Source: Actinomycetota bacterium
Lineage (GTDB): Bacteria > Actinomycetota > Actinomycetes > Nanopelagicales > Nanopelagicaceae
Direction: 5' to 3'
Assembly (NCBI GenBank): GCA_009700365.1
Contig: WLME01000016.1
Span: 1-14,173, forward strand
DNA: 14,173 nucleotides
In this document: piece by piece, positions 1 to 8,377 of the stretch
How positions within the stretch are numbered: the first letter of the stretch is position 1
Layout: every line of letters starts with the position of its first letter
Translations under genes and position numbers: made by a program
Notes under the pieces: model-generated
Databases searched by the model: none
The model's input: only the letters and a program-made list of their open reading frames with translations
What the model was told of the DNA's origin: nothing

Positions 1-289
1 AATTTCCGCCGGACTTGATTACCCAGGAGTTGGTCCAGAGCATGCCTACCTTCACGATATTGGTCGCGCCGAATATCGCGCCATCACTGATGCCGAAGCG
101 ATGCACGCATTCGCGCTACTTTCAAAGACCGAGGGAATCATTCCTGCAATTGAAACCGCCCATGCACTAGCTGGAGCCCTTCAAGTCGGAAATGAACTTG
201 GGCCGGATGCAATTATTTTAATTAATCTCTCTGGGCGCGGAGATAAAGATGTACAAACTGCGGCGCAATACTTCGGAATACCTCTGTAA
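1..289 (+). CDS. trpB: Tryptophan synthase beta subunit, C-terminal part (5' end outside window)
   Basis: TrpB condenses indole with L-serine at a pyridoxal phosphate site to give L-tryptophan; it works in the cytoplasm as an alpha2-beta2 complex with TrpA. The frame is open from base 2 and encodes about 95 C-terminal residues of a protein normally near 400. The start of the visible part (SAGLDYPGVGPEHAYL) is the conserved TrpB segment, followed by the helix region SKTEGIIPAIETAHAL. Near the end lies LSGRGDKD, in which the serine contacts the PLP ring nitrogen in known TrpB structures. The stop TAA (287-289) is immediately followed by the ATG of trpA with no spacer, which points to translational coupling and equal subunit production. 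The N-terminal part with the PLP lysine is outside the window. Identification is very secure. Confidence 0.97.
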   Translation, partial: ISAGLDYPGVGPEHAYLHDIGRAEYRAITDAEAMHAFALLSKTEGIIPAIETAHALAGALQVGNELGPDAIILINLSGRGDKDVQTAAQYFGIPL

Positions 290-1093
290 ATGCCAACTCC
301 GCTCGATGATCTTTTCATTAAAGTTCGTGCAGAAAATCGCGCAGCGCTCATTGCATATATCCCAGCAGGCTTTCCGAGTATTGAAGGTTGCAAGAAGGTC
401 ATCAAAGCTTTTGTAGATGGCGGCGTTGATGCCATAGAAATTGGATTTCCCTATAGCGATCCTGTCATGGATGGACCAACTATTCAGGCAGCTGCAGATC
501 AATCTCTCGCGCACGGAACTGGTGCTGCCGAAGTTTTTGGTGCTCTCAAAACTGCCACAGATCTGGGTGTGGCTGCAGTTGTCATGACCTACTGGAACCC
601 CATTGAAAGATATGGCGTAGAAAAATTTGCTCAATCTATAGTTGATAATGGTGGATCTGGGGTCATTACACCCGATCTCACAATTGAAGAATCTCAAAGC
701 TGGAAAGCCGCCGTTGAAAAGACGGGCATTAATCCGATTTATGTTGTTGCGCCTAGTACATCTGATTCACGTCTGCCATTGGTCACTTCACAGTGCGGTG
801 GTTTTATTTATGCGGCAAGTCTGATGGGTGTAACAGGTACACGCACATCGGTCTCTTCAGGTGCAGCAGATTTGGTCGCTCGTATTCGCACAACCTCAAA
901 CCTCCCCATTTCAGTTGGACTAGGAGTCTCAACGCGCGAGCAAGCCAAAGGAGTTGCAGGGTATGCAGATGGCGTAATCGTGGGTTCTGCCTTCATCAAA
1001 GCGCTTCAAGAAGCACCTGATGAAGAAAGTGGACTGGCTGCTGTACGCTCGCTTGCATCAGAGCTTGCATTGGGAGTACGTGAAGGACGATGA
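290..1093 (+). CDS. trpA: Tryptophan synthase alpha subunit
   Basis: TrpA cleaves indole-3-glycerol phosphate to indole and glyceraldehyde 3-phosphate; indole is channelled to TrpB. The 267-residue protein has the family's usual length and TIM-barrel layout. IEIGFPYSDPVMDGP at about 49-63 carries the two catalytic acids: Glu50 and Asp61 correspond to Glu49 and Asp60 of the Salmonella enzyme. The later segment YAASLMGVTGTR is the phosphate-side loop, and SVGLGVST plus ADGVIVGSAFI are the usual C-terminal phosphate-binding strands. The ATG directly abuts the trpB stop, and no other start would fit. The last four bases (ATGA) overlap the next gene. All key residues are present, so the enzyme should be active. 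Confidence 0.97.
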   Translation: MPTPLDDLFIKVRAENRAALIAYIPAGFPSIEGCKKVIKAFVDGGVDAIEIGFPYSDPVMDGPTIQAAADQSLAHGTGAAEVFGALKTATDLGVAAVVMTYWNPIERYGVEKFAQSIVDNGGSGVITPDLTIEESQSWKAAVEKTGINPIYVVAPSTSDSRLPLVTSQCGGFIYAASLMGVTGTRTSVSSGAADLVARIRTTSNLPISVGLGVSTREQAKGVAGYADGVIVGSAFIKALQEAPDEESGLAAVRSLASELALGVREGR

Positions 1094-1566
1094 AAAAATA
1101 TCTTGGTTGGTTTGGGTTAATTGCTCGCCTAGTTCTTGGCGGAGTACTACTCGCAGCAGGTCTCTTAAAATATCAACACCTTGATAAATCGCAGATGGCA
1201 GTCCGTGCATACGAACTTCTTCCTATCTCTATCGCAAATTTCTTAGGAATCATTCTTCCCTTTGTCGAAATTGCTGTTGGAATCCTTCTTATTATTGGTG
1301 CGGCGACGAAAGTCTCTGCGGTCCTATCTGGAATTCTCATGATCGCATTCATCATCGGAATTTCCCAGGCTTGGGCACGCGGCCTCTCTATTGATTGCGG
1401 ATGTTTTGGAGGCGGGGGGCAAGTTGAACCTGGTACGGCCAATTACCTTCCCGAACTCCTGCGTGATGGAGGGTTAGCCTTGCTGGCGATTTACCTTTTC
1501 CGCTACCCACAAAGTAAATTTGGACTCGACCGAAACCCTTCAGATGGAGAACAGAACAATGGTTAA
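1090..1566 (+). CDS. MauE/DoxX-like integral membrane protein with a Cys-Gly-Cys motif
   Basis: This 158-residue protein is mostly hydrophobic, with likely membrane helices near residues 7-26, 47-70, 75-95 and 118-140. A CGCFGGGG stretch (Cys103 and Cys105) lies just after the third helix. This layout matches the MauE/DoxX superfamily. MauE is needed for disulfide formation in methylamine dehydrogenase, and its relatives are often encoded beside DsbA-like proteins. Here the gene overlaps trpA by ATGA (1090-1093) and overlaps the DsbA-like gene downstream by 8 bp. The likely role, which is inference, is to pass electrons between the adjacent thioredoxin-fold protein and the membrane quinone pool, in the way DsbB or VKOR does elsewhere. 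A purine-rich GAAGGA just upstream of the ATG is a good ribosome binding site. The family call is fairly secure; the biochemical role is not proven. Confidence 0.8.
   Translation: MKKYLGWFGLIARLVLGGVLLAAGLLKYQHLDKSQMAVRAYELLPISIANFLGIILPFVEIAVGILLIIGAATKVSAVLSGILMIAFIIGISQAWARGLSIDCGCFGGGGQVEPGTANYLPELLRDGGLALLAIYLFRYPQSKFGLDRNPSDGEQNNG
1546..1550 (+). promoter_or_regulatory. Ribosome binding site that sets the start of the DsbA-like gene
   Basis: GGAGA lies 8 bases before the ATG at 1559, inside the end of the upstream gene. The longer in-frame starts at 1520 and 1544 have no comparable site and would increase the overlap with the MauE-like gene, so 1559 is preferred. Confidence 0.65.
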
Positions 1567-2230
1567 AGAGAACCCGGGCAAAGATAGCTTCACTCGCAAC
1601 CTTGTGATTGCAGTGGTGGTAGGCGTGGTACTTATCATGTTGGTACCAACTATTCTTTCCAAGCAGACAAATTCCTCTGCGAAGATTCCAGCAAATGTCT
1701 CTGCAGATCGCGGATATGGTGTTGTCTTTAATGGTGATGTGAAGGATGTTCCTGTCGTAGATATCTATGAAGATTTCCAGTGCCCAATCTGTATGCAATT
1801 TGAAAAGTTGAATGGACAGTACATCGAATCTTTGATCACAGAAAAGAAGGCAACGGTCGTTTATCACACGCTCTCATTCCTCGGGCCTGAATCCATCAAT
1901 GCAGCAAATGCTGGGGCATGTTCGGCCGATGAAGGAAAGTTCTTGAATTTCCACAGAACCCTCTATGCAAATCAGCAAGCTGAGAATTCTGGCGCTTGGT
2001 CCAATGATGTATTGGTCGTACTTGGTCAGACAGCCGGAATTGCTTCCAAGAATTTCACCTCGTGTGTCAAGAACTTGGCGTATAAGGATTGGGTCTCCAA
2101 TGTTGCTGCCGCAGGAGCTAAGGCGAATGTAAATTCAACGCCTACAGTATTTGTTAATGGCAAGGAGCTCGATCGTAATACCGAGTACTTCAGTGCCGAT
2201 AAATTTAAAGCAGCCATAGAGCGCGGATAA
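1559..2230 (+). CDS. Membrane-anchored DsbA-like thioredoxin-fold thiol oxidoreductase
   Basis: The product (223 residues from this start) has a short charged N-terminus, one hydrophobic segment at about 15-33 that should act as an uncleaved membrane anchor, and then an extracytoplasmic thioredoxin fold. The active site is YEDFQCPICMQF with Cys75 and Cys78. A helical insertion typical of DsbA/DSBA-like domains follows, and TPTVFVNGKEL near the C-terminus is the conserved cis-proline loop. Two further cysteines lie in the insertion (the CSADEG and SCVKNL segments). Such proteins form or rearrange disulfides in exported proteins. The start at 1559 is chosen on the GGAGA site; an ATG at 1520 would add 13 residues. 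Overlap with the MauE-like gene strongly suggests a working pair. The direction of electron flow, oxidase or isomerase, cannot be told from sequence. Confidence 0.88.
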   Translation: MVKENPGKDSFTRNLVIAVVVGVVLIMLVPTILSKQTNSSAKIPANVSADRGYGVVFNGDVKDVPVVDIYEDFQCPICMQFEKLNGQYIESLITEKKATVVYHTLSFLGPESINAANAGACSADEGKFLNFHRTLYANQQAENSGAWSNDVLVVLGQTAGIASKNFTSCVKNLAYKDWVSNVAAAGAKANVNSTPTVFVNGKELDRNTEYFSADKFKAAIERG

Positions 2231-2232
2231 TT

Positions 2233-3039
2233 GTGAGACTCTCAATTCCAACTCCGACAACTTCGGTAGTTGCAATTGGGCCACTGACAATTCACTTCTA
2301 TGCCATCTGCATCATTGCAGGTGTGGCATGTGCCCTGTGGTTAGGAAATAGACGCTTCCTAAAATTCGCCCCTGACTCAACAGGGGTTGTCAGCGATGTT
2401 GCAGTAGTTGCCATTCCAGCAGGGGTTATCGGAGGGCGTCTCTATCACGTTCTCACAACTCCCGAAAAATACTTCGCCGGAAATGGCAACTTCCTAGATA
2501 TATTTCGAATTTGGGAGGGCGGACTCGGAATTTGGGGCGCGATATTTCTCGGAACAGTGGGTGCCTACTTTTCTTATCAACGTTTGCGATCACGCAGAGA
2601 GCTGCCATCCTTTCTAGTATTTGCTGATGCGCTTGCTCCAGGAATTCTCATAGCGCAAGCGATTGGTCGATGGGGCAATTGGTTTAATGGTGAACTTTTT
2701 GGACGCCCTCTCAAAGCCGCATGGGCTCTCGAGATTCCAGAGTATTTGCGACCAAACGGCTTTCAACAATATTCAACGTTTCACCCTACATTTCTCTATG
2801 AATCAATCTGGTGCCTACTTTTAGCCATCTCTCTTCTCGCAATTTCAAGGAGACTTGCGCCAGGGGCAATTTTCACTCTCTATGTAGCTCTCTATAGTTT
2901 TGGTCGTTTCTTTATCGAGGGGCTCCGAATCGACTTTGCACATTCAATTGGTGGCCTTCGCCTCAATCAATATGTCGCTCTATTCATAACAGTGAGTGCC
3001 CTTGTTGCGTTAACGCACTTATTAAAGAGAAAGCGGTAG
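2233..3039 (+). CDS. lgt: Phosphatidylglycerol:prolipoprotein diacylglyceryl transferase
   Basis: Lgt moves diacylglycerol from phosphatidylglycerol to the lipobox cysteine of prolipoproteins, the first step of lipoprotein maturation at the cytoplasmic membrane. The 268-residue product has about seven hydrophobic segments. The Lgt signature is plain in GRWGNWFNGELFG (Arg146, Asn149 and Asn152 in the region of the essential E. coli Arg143 and Asn146). Other family segments are GGRLYHVL, RIWEGGLGIWGA, HPTFLYES and the C-terminal GRFFIEGLR, whose Arg and Glu match E. coli Arg239 and Glu243. E. coli has a histidine in its HGGL segment; here it is EGGL, as is common in Gram-positives. The start is a GTG placed 2 bp after the upstream stop, with only a weak purine stretch before it, so translation is probably coupled. 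The protein ends in a short basic tail (KRKR). Confidence 0.96.
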   Translation: MRLSIPTPTTSVVAIGPLTIHFYAICIIAGVACALWLGNRRFLKFAPDSTGVVSDVAVVAIPAGVIGGRLYHVLTTPEKYFAGNGNFLDIFRIWEGGLGIWGAIFLGTVGAYFSYQRLRSRRELPSFLVFADALAPGILIAQAIGRWGNWFNGELFGRPLKAAWALEIPEYLRPNGFQQYSTFHPTFLYESIWCLLLAISLLAISRRLAPGAIFTLYVALYSFGRFFIEGLRIDFAHSIGGLRLNQYVALFITVSALVALTHLLKRKR

Positions 3040-3048
3040 GCTAGAAAT

Positions 3049-3762
3049 ATGGCACTCGAAGACGTCTATCAACGCAATCTCCATCATCGCACTCATCGTG
3101 CAGGTTGGTTGCGCGCTGCAGTACTTGGCGCTAATGATGGACTCGTCTCTACCGCAAGTTTGATGATTGGTGTCGCAGCTGCAAAATCCGGCGAACAAGG
3201 ATTTCTTGTCACTGCTGGGGCGGCAGGCATTGCAGCAGGTGCAATGTCGATGGCTGTCGGAGAATATGTATCAGTTCGATCTCAAAATGACATTGAAGAA
3301 TCTGATCGACTTTTGGAAATCGAGCACCTTGCAAGTGATCCTGAAGGCGAATTAGAAGAGTTGATTGAGATTTATATCAACCGTGGATTACCGCGAGAGC
3401 TTGCAACGCAAGTTGCTCAAACGATGCACGAGAAAGATCCATTAGCGGCACATTTACGCGATGAATTAGGACAACATCCGCACACTAAGGCACGTCCGGT
3501 CCAAGCAGCGATAGCTTCGGCATGTGCATTTACCCTTGGTGGTCTCATTCCATTCGTCGGAGCATTTGCCCCATCAGCTGGAAAGGCTGCCTGGAGCATC
3601 ATCGCCTTCACCCTTGTCGGATTGGTTATCACCGGGATAGTCAGCGCAAAAACGGCCGGCTCCAAACTTCTCATCCCAACCTTGCGTGTCATCGGCGGCG
3701 GCTGCCTCGGTATGGCGATCACCGCTGGAATTGGTCAATTACTTCATGTGAGTGGCATCTAG
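3049..3762 (+). CDS. VIT1/CCC1-family divalent metal (iron/manganese) transporter
   Basis: The 237-residue protein belongs to the VIT family, which moves Fe2+ or Mn2+ out of the cytosol, in eukaryotes into vacuoles. The first helix holds the signature GANDGLVSTASLMIGVAAA (about 27-45, with Asp30). The second holds AGAMSMAVGEYVSVRSQ, with the conserved Met and Glu residues. Residues about 80-145 form an acidic cytosolic helical domain rich in Glu and Asp (for example DPEGELEELIE and the HEKD segment), as in the metal-binding domain of plant VIT1. Three more hydrophobic segments follow at about 150-173, 180-200 and 206-232. It starts 10 bp after lgt with a weak TAGG site, so it is likely the last gene of the block. 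The metal is inferred from the family only. Confidence 0.88.
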   Translation: MALEDVYQRNLHHRTHRAGWLRAAVLGANDGLVSTASLMIGVAAAKSGEQGFLVTAGAAGIAAGAMSMAVGEYVSVRSQNDIEESDRLLEIEHLASDPEGELEELIEIYINRGLPRELATQVAQTMHEKDPLAAHLRDELGQHPHTKARPVQAAIASACAFTLGGLIPFVGAFAPSAGKAAWSIIAFTLVGLVITGIVSAKTAGSKLLIPTLRVIGGGCLGMAITAGIGQLLHVSGI

Positions 3763-3798
3763 AGCACCACGGTTGTACTCTTTCGACATTGATTTATC

Positions 3799-3833
3799 TG
3801 CTCTTCGAGCAACGGGCCAGAGTTGTCCCTTTT
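3799..3833 (+). terminator. Possible weak terminator between the VIT gene and gltB
   Basis: Two small inverted repeats lie in the 97-bp gap. TGCTC-TTC-GAGCA (3799-3811) is a 5-bp hairpin. GGG (3814-3816) with CCC (3827-3829), plus two inner pairs, forms a second stem followed by TTTT (3830-3833). Stems are short and the T run is only four bases, so termination would be partial at best. A promoter for gltB must lie in this same gap if gltB is transcribed separately, but no convincing -35/-10 pair stands out. Confidence 0.28.
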
Positions 3834-3859
3834 GATTTATTTAAAAAGGATAACCAGCA

Positions 3860-6800
3860 ATGGCACTCTCATCGAACTACCCCGCAGCGCAAGGTCTCTA
3901 CGACCCAGCGCTTGAGCATGATGCTTGCGGTGTTGCGATGGTTGCCACCCTCAATAAAGTTGCAACACATGACATTGTCGCAAAGGCGCTCATCGCACTA
4001 CGCAACCTTGAACACCGCGGTGCCTCAGGAGCTGAACCAGATAGCGGAGATGGTGCAGGAATTCTGATCAGAGTCCCTGACGAGTTTTATCGCGCAGTAT
4101 CTTCCTTTGAACTTCCACATGCTGGTTCTTATGCCACAGGAATTGCATTTGTTGCACAAGGTGTTGATGTTCAAGCAGAAATATCTCAGCTTGCGTCCGA
4201 GGAAGGTCTCGAAGTTCTTGGTTGGCGCGATCTTCCAATCAATTCGTCTTCACTAGGCAAGACCGCACTCTCGGTAATGCCGCAATTCCGTCAACTCTTT
4301 CTCAAAGGCAAGAAAGGTGAATCAGGAATAGTTCTTGACCGATTGGCCTTCGCACTTCGCAAGCGAGCAGAACATAACCTTGAAATCTATTTCCCTTCAC
4401 TTTCATCGCAGACTATCGTCTACAAGGGAATGCTTACGACCGGGCAACTTGAAGAATTCTTCCCGGATCTCAGCGATAAACGAGTTGTGTCACCGCTTGC
4501 ACTCGTTCACTCTCGCTTCTCGACAAATACTTTTCCATCATGGCCACTTGCGCACCCTTATCGCTTTATTGCTCACAACGGTGAGATCAATACAGTAAAA
4601 GGAAATCGCAATTGGATGCGCGCACGCGAGTCACTGCTAGCAAGTGATCTCATTGGTGGCGATCTCAAACGCCTCTATCCAATTGTCGAGATGTCAGGTT
4701 CAGACTCAGCATCTTTTGATGAAGTTCTTGAGCTGCTCTACCTAGGTGGCCGTTCACTTCCACACGCAGTGTTGATGATGATTCCTGAGGCTTGGGAGAA
4801 TCACGCAACGATGTCTCAGAAGCGGCGCGATTTCTATGCATTCCATGCATCTTTGATGGAACCCTGGGATGGACCTGCTTGTGTCACATTTACAGATGGC
4901 CATCAAGTAGGTGCGGTGCTTGATCGCAACGGACTTAGACCTTCTCGTTACTGGGTGACAGATGACGGTCTTGTAGTGCTTGCTTCAGAAGTCGGAGTTC
5001 TAGATTTCCCCGCAGAAAAGATTGTACGTAAAGGTCGATTGCAGCCAGGAAAGATGTTCCTTGTCGATATTGAAGCAGGACGCATCATTGAAGATGATGA
5101 AATTAAGGACTCTCTCGCTGATGCTGCGCCGTATGGCACATGGCTCAAAGATGGAATGATTAAATTATCTGATCTTCCTTCTCGCGAACATATTGTCTAC
5201 CCTCACAAATCAGTTATTCGCCGACAAAAAGCGTTCGGTTACACCGAAGAAGAAATCAAGATCATTGTCACCCCTATGGCCAAAGGTGGGGGAGAAGCTC
5301 TTGGTTCTATGGGAACCGATACGCCAATCGCAGCGCTATCTGCAAAACCTCGTCTTCTCTTTGATTACTTCACGCAACTCTTCGCACAAGTAACTAACCC
5401 GCCTCTAGATGCCATTCGAGAAGAACTTGTCACAAGCCTTGGCGGTTCTATTGGGCCAGAACACAACTTGCTTGACCCTGGCCCTGAATCCTGCAAACAG
5501 ATTTCACTTGCATTCCCTGTTATTGATAACGATGAACTTGCAAAGATCATCCATGTTAACGCTGACGATGATTATCCAGAGCTTGAGGCTTATGTAGTTC
5601 GAGGACTCTTTCCTGTCACCGGAGACGGCAACACACTCCGTACTCGACTTGAAGAAATCAAACAAGAAGTTTCAGATGCAATCGCAAATGGTGCGCGCGT
5701 TATTGTTCTCTCGGACCGCGATGGAGATGCTGAAGATTGCCCGATTCCTTCACTTCTGCTCACTGCAGCTGTGCACCATCACCTTATTCGCGAAAAAACT
5801 CGAACAAAAGTTGGCCTTGTTGTAGAAGCCGGTGACGTTCGCGAAGTGCACCACGTAGCCCTTCTTATCGGGTATGGGGCAGCTGCAGTAAATCCATATC
5901 TAGTTATGGAGACGGCAGAAGATCTCGTAAACCAAGGCGTAATCACTGGAATTGCACCTGAAAAGGCAGTTCGCAATGTCATCAAAGCGCTCGGTAAGGG
6001 TGTACTCAAGGTGATGTCAAAGATGGGAATCTCAACGATTGCGTCTTACACGGGAGCGCAAGTATTTGAGGCAATTGGACTTGCGCAAGATGTTGTCGAT
6101 GAATTCTTCGTTGGCACAACTTCACGATTAGGTGGCGTGAATCTCGATGTCATTGCTGAAGAGACTATTAAGCGTCATCACTTTGCTTACCCAGTAGGCG
6201 GAGAAATTCCTGGCGCAAAGCGCCTTGCAGTTGGTGGCGAATATCAGTGGCGTCGCGATGGTGAACCACATCTATTTAACCCAGAAACAGTCTTCGCACT
6301 TCAGCACTCAACCCGAAATAAGCGCTATGACATTTTTAAGCGCTATACAGATAAAGTAAATGACCAAAGCAAAACTCTGATGACTCTTCGCGGTCTCTTC
6401 CAATTTAAGGAAGGAGCCCGTACGCCAATATCCATTGACGAGGTTGAACCAATCTCTGACATTGTTAAACGATTCTCAACAGGTGCGATGTCTTACGGCT
6501 CTGTATCTCAGGAAGTACATGAAACTCTAGCGATTGCCATGAACCGATTGGGTGCAAAGTCAAACACCGGTGAAGGTGGCGAAGATCCAGCGCGCTTTAT
6601 CCCAATGCCAAATGGAGATTCTAAGAAGAGTGCAATTAAGCAGGTAGCTTCAGGTCGATTTGGAGTCACAAGCAATTACCTGATCAATGCAACCGATATT
6701 CAAATCAAGATTGCACAGGGCGCAAAGCCAGGAGAAGGTGGACAGCTACCCGGTTACAAGGTCTATCCATGGGTGGCGAAGGCACGTTACTCAACACCTG

Positions 6801-8377
6801 GCGTTGGACTTATCTCTCCACCTCCTCATCATGATATTTACTCAATTGAAGATTTGGCACAGTTGATCCACGACCTGAAAAATGCAAATAAGAATGCTCG
6901 TGTGCACGTCAAACTTGTAGCGGAAGTCGGCGTCGGAACTGTGGCAGCTGGTGTTTCAAAGGCCCATGCGGACGTTGTCTTAATCTCTGGTCACGACGGC
7001 GGAACGGGTGCATCTCCGCTCACATCTCTCAAACATGCAGGAGCTCCTTGGGAGCTTGGACTTGCAGAAACTCAGCAGACTCTTCTTCTCAATAATTTGC
7101 GTGACCGAATTGTTGTACAAGCAGATGGTCAATTAAAGACCGGCCGCGATGTTGTCATAGCAGCGCTACTAGGTGCTGAAGAGTACGGGTTTGCAACTGC
7201 GCCACTTGTTGTTTCAGGCTGCATCATGATGCGCGTCTGTCATTTGGATACCTGTCCGGTTGGCGTTGCGACGCAGAATCCAGAACTACGTAAGAAGTTC
7301 TCAGGAAAGCCAGAATTTGTAGAGACTTTCTTCGAGTACATCGCTGAAGAAGTTCGAGAAATTTTGGCATCACTTGGATTCCGTACTGTGCAGGAAGCAA
7401 TTGGACATGTTGAATATCTCGATACTCGTGCAGCAGTCGATCATTGGAAGGCGAGCGGTCTTGATCTTTCGCCGCTCCTTGTGCGCCCTGATGTTGATTC
7501 ACCTTTGCATTGCACAACGACTCAAGATCACGGTTTATCAGCTGCACTTGATAATCAATTAATCGAACTGTCAAAAGCTGCTCTTGAGAACCAAGAACAA
7601 GTGCGCATCGATCTTCCTGTACGCAACGTCAACCGTACGGTTGGAACGATGTTAGGTGCAGAAATTACTCGTCGATACGGCGCCGAAGGACTTCCTGTCG
7701 GTACCATCGATGTGACTCTCCATGGTTCAGCAGGTCAATCACTTGGAGCATTTATTCCACAAGGTCTTTCACTACGACTCTACGGAGATTCAAATGATTA
7801 TGTAGGCAAGGGCATCTCTGGTGGTCGCGTTGTCGTGCGCCCCGACGAGAAGGCAACATTTAAGTCAGAGAAAAATGTAATTGCCGGTAACGTCATTGGG
7901 TACGGAGCTACATCCGGAGACATCTTTATCCGCGGTTTAGCTGGAGAACGCTTCTGTGTTCGTAACTCAGGAGCAACGGCCGTTGTTGAAGGCGTAGGAG
8001 ATCACGCGCTCGAATACATGACCGGTGGAACAGTGGTCATTCTGGGCCAGACTGGTCGCAATATTGCAGCAGGTATGTCTGGTGGTCGCGCTTTCGTACT
8101 AGACCTCAATACCGCGGTAGTAAACACTGAAATGGTTGACATTTTGGCTGTACCTGCTGATCAACGCGAGATTCTTAAAGCGATTGTTTCAACTTTCCAC
8201 GTAGAAACCGGATCCGAAATTGCAGCACAACTTCTTGCGAATTGGGATACTGAAATCGCTCGCTTCTCTCTCATTATGCCTCGCGATTATGCAAAGGTTC
8301 TTGCGGCTATCGAACGCGCTACTAAAGAAGGTTTACCAGTAGATGAATACATCATGGAGGTAGCAGCAAATGGCTGA
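3860..8377 (+). CDS. gltB: Glutamate synthase (NADPH) large subunit
   Basis: GltB converts L-glutamine plus 2-oxoglutarate to two L-glutamates, using electrons from GltD; this is the ammonia-assimilating GOGAT step. At 1505 residues it has the full family length. Residues 1-22 are a propeptide: the class-II amidotransferase nucleophile is Cys23 in LEHDACGVAMVA, which becomes N-terminal after cleavage. The amidotransferase domain runs to about 440 (GDGAGI, HNGEINTVKGNRNW, DRNGLRPSRYW). A central domain follows to about 800. The FMN-binding synthase domain at about 830-1215 includes RFSTGAMSYGSVS, SGHDGGTGASPLTS and the 3Fe-4S cysteines Cys1121, Cys1127 and Cys1132. The C-terminal GXGXG beta-helix domain begins near 1270. 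The start has AAGGA 9 bases upstream. It overlaps gltD by 8 bp. Confidence 0.98.
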   Translation: MALSSNYPAAQGLYDPALEHDACGVAMVATLNKVATHDIVAKALIALRNLEHRGASGAEPDSGDGAGILIRVPDEFYRAVSSFELPHAGSYATGIAFVAQGVDVQAEISQLASEEGLEVLGWRDLPINSSSLGKTALSVMPQFRQLFLKGKKGESGIVLDRLAFALRKRAEHNLEIYFPSLSSQTIVYKGMLTTGQLEEFFPDLSDKRVVSPLALVHSRFSTNTFPSWPLAHPYRFIAHNGEINTVKGNRNWMRARESLLASDLIGGDLKRLYPIVEMSGSDSASFDEVLELLYLGGRSLPHAVLMMIPEAWENHATMSQKRRDFYAFHASLMEPWDGPACVTFTDGHQVGAVLDRNGLRPSRYWVTDDGLVVLASEVGVLDFPAEKIVRKGRLQPGKMFLVDIEAGRIIEDDEIKDSLADAAPYGTWLKDGMIKLSDLPSREHIVYPHKSVIRRQKAFGYTEEEIKIIVTPMAKGGGEALGSMGTDTPIAALSAKPRLLFDYFTQLFAQVTNPPLDAIREELVTSLGGSIGPEHNLLDPGPESCKQISLAFPVIDNDELAKIIHVNADDDYPELEAYVVRGLFPVTGDGNTLRTRLEEIKQEVSDAIANGARVIVLSDRDGDAEDCPIPSLLLTAAVHHHLIREKTRTKVGLVVEAGDVREVHHVALLIGYGAAAVNPYLVMETAEDLVNQGVITGIAPEKAVRNVIKALGKGVLKVMSKMGISTIASYTGAQVFEAIGLAQDVVDEFFVGTTSRLGGVNLDVIAEETIKRHHFAYPVGGEIPGAKRLAVGGEYQWRRDGEPHLFNPETVFALQHSTRNKRYDIFKRYTDKVNDQSKTLMTLRGLFQFKEGARTPISIDEVEPISDIVKRFSTGAMSYGSVSQEVHETLAIAMNRLGAKSNTGEGGEDPARFIPMPNGDSKKSAIKQVASGRFGVTSNYLINATDIQIKIAQGAKPGEGGQLPGYKVYPWVAKARYSTPGVGLISPPPHHDIYSIEDLAQLIHDLKNANKNARVHVKLVAEVGVGTVAAGVSKAHADVVLISGHDGGTGASPLTSLKHAGAPWELGLAETQQTLLLNNLRDRIVVQADGQLKTGRDVVIAALLGAEEYGFATAPLVVSGCIMMRVCHLDTCPVGVATQNPELRKKFSGKPEFVETFFEYIAEEVREILASLGFRTVQEAIGHVEYLDTRAAVDHWKASGLDLSPLLVRPDVDSPLHCTTTQDHGLSAALDNQLIELSKAALENQEQVRIDLPVRNVNRTVGTMLGAEITRRYGAEGLPVGTIDVTLHGSAGQSLGAFIPQGLSLRLYGDSNDYVGKGISGGRVVVRPDEKATFKSEKNVIAGNVIGYGATSGDIFIRGLAGERFCVRNSGATAVVEGVGDHALEYMTGGTVVILGQTGRNIAAGMSGGRAFVLDLNTAVVNTEMVDILAVPADQREILKAIVSTFHVETGSEIAAQLLANWDTEIARFSLIMPRDYAKVLAAIERATKEGLPVDEYIMEVAANG
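8356..8361 (+). promoter_or_regulatory. Strong ribosome binding site for gltD inside gltB
   Basis: GGAGGT lies 8 bases before the gltD ATG (8370) and within the last codons of gltB. It fixes the gltD start and lets GltD be initiated independently as well as by coupling to the gltB stop at 8375-8377. Confidence 0.8.

Noticed and set aside
218..697. Long minus-strand reading frames opposite trpA, gltD and pyk (for example 218-697 and 9042-9428)
   Set aside because: They lie opposite well-identified genes, have no family resemblance or ribosome binding sites, and overlap no gap.
1520..1558. Longer start for the DsbA-like gene
   Set aside because: It would add 13 residues and a 47-bp overlap without a ribosome binding site, while 1559 has GGAGA at good spacing.
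3763..3859. Glutamine riboswitch or clear promoter before gltB
   Set aside because: The gap is only 97 bp, and neither a conserved aptamer pattern nor a good -35/-10 pair could be seen.
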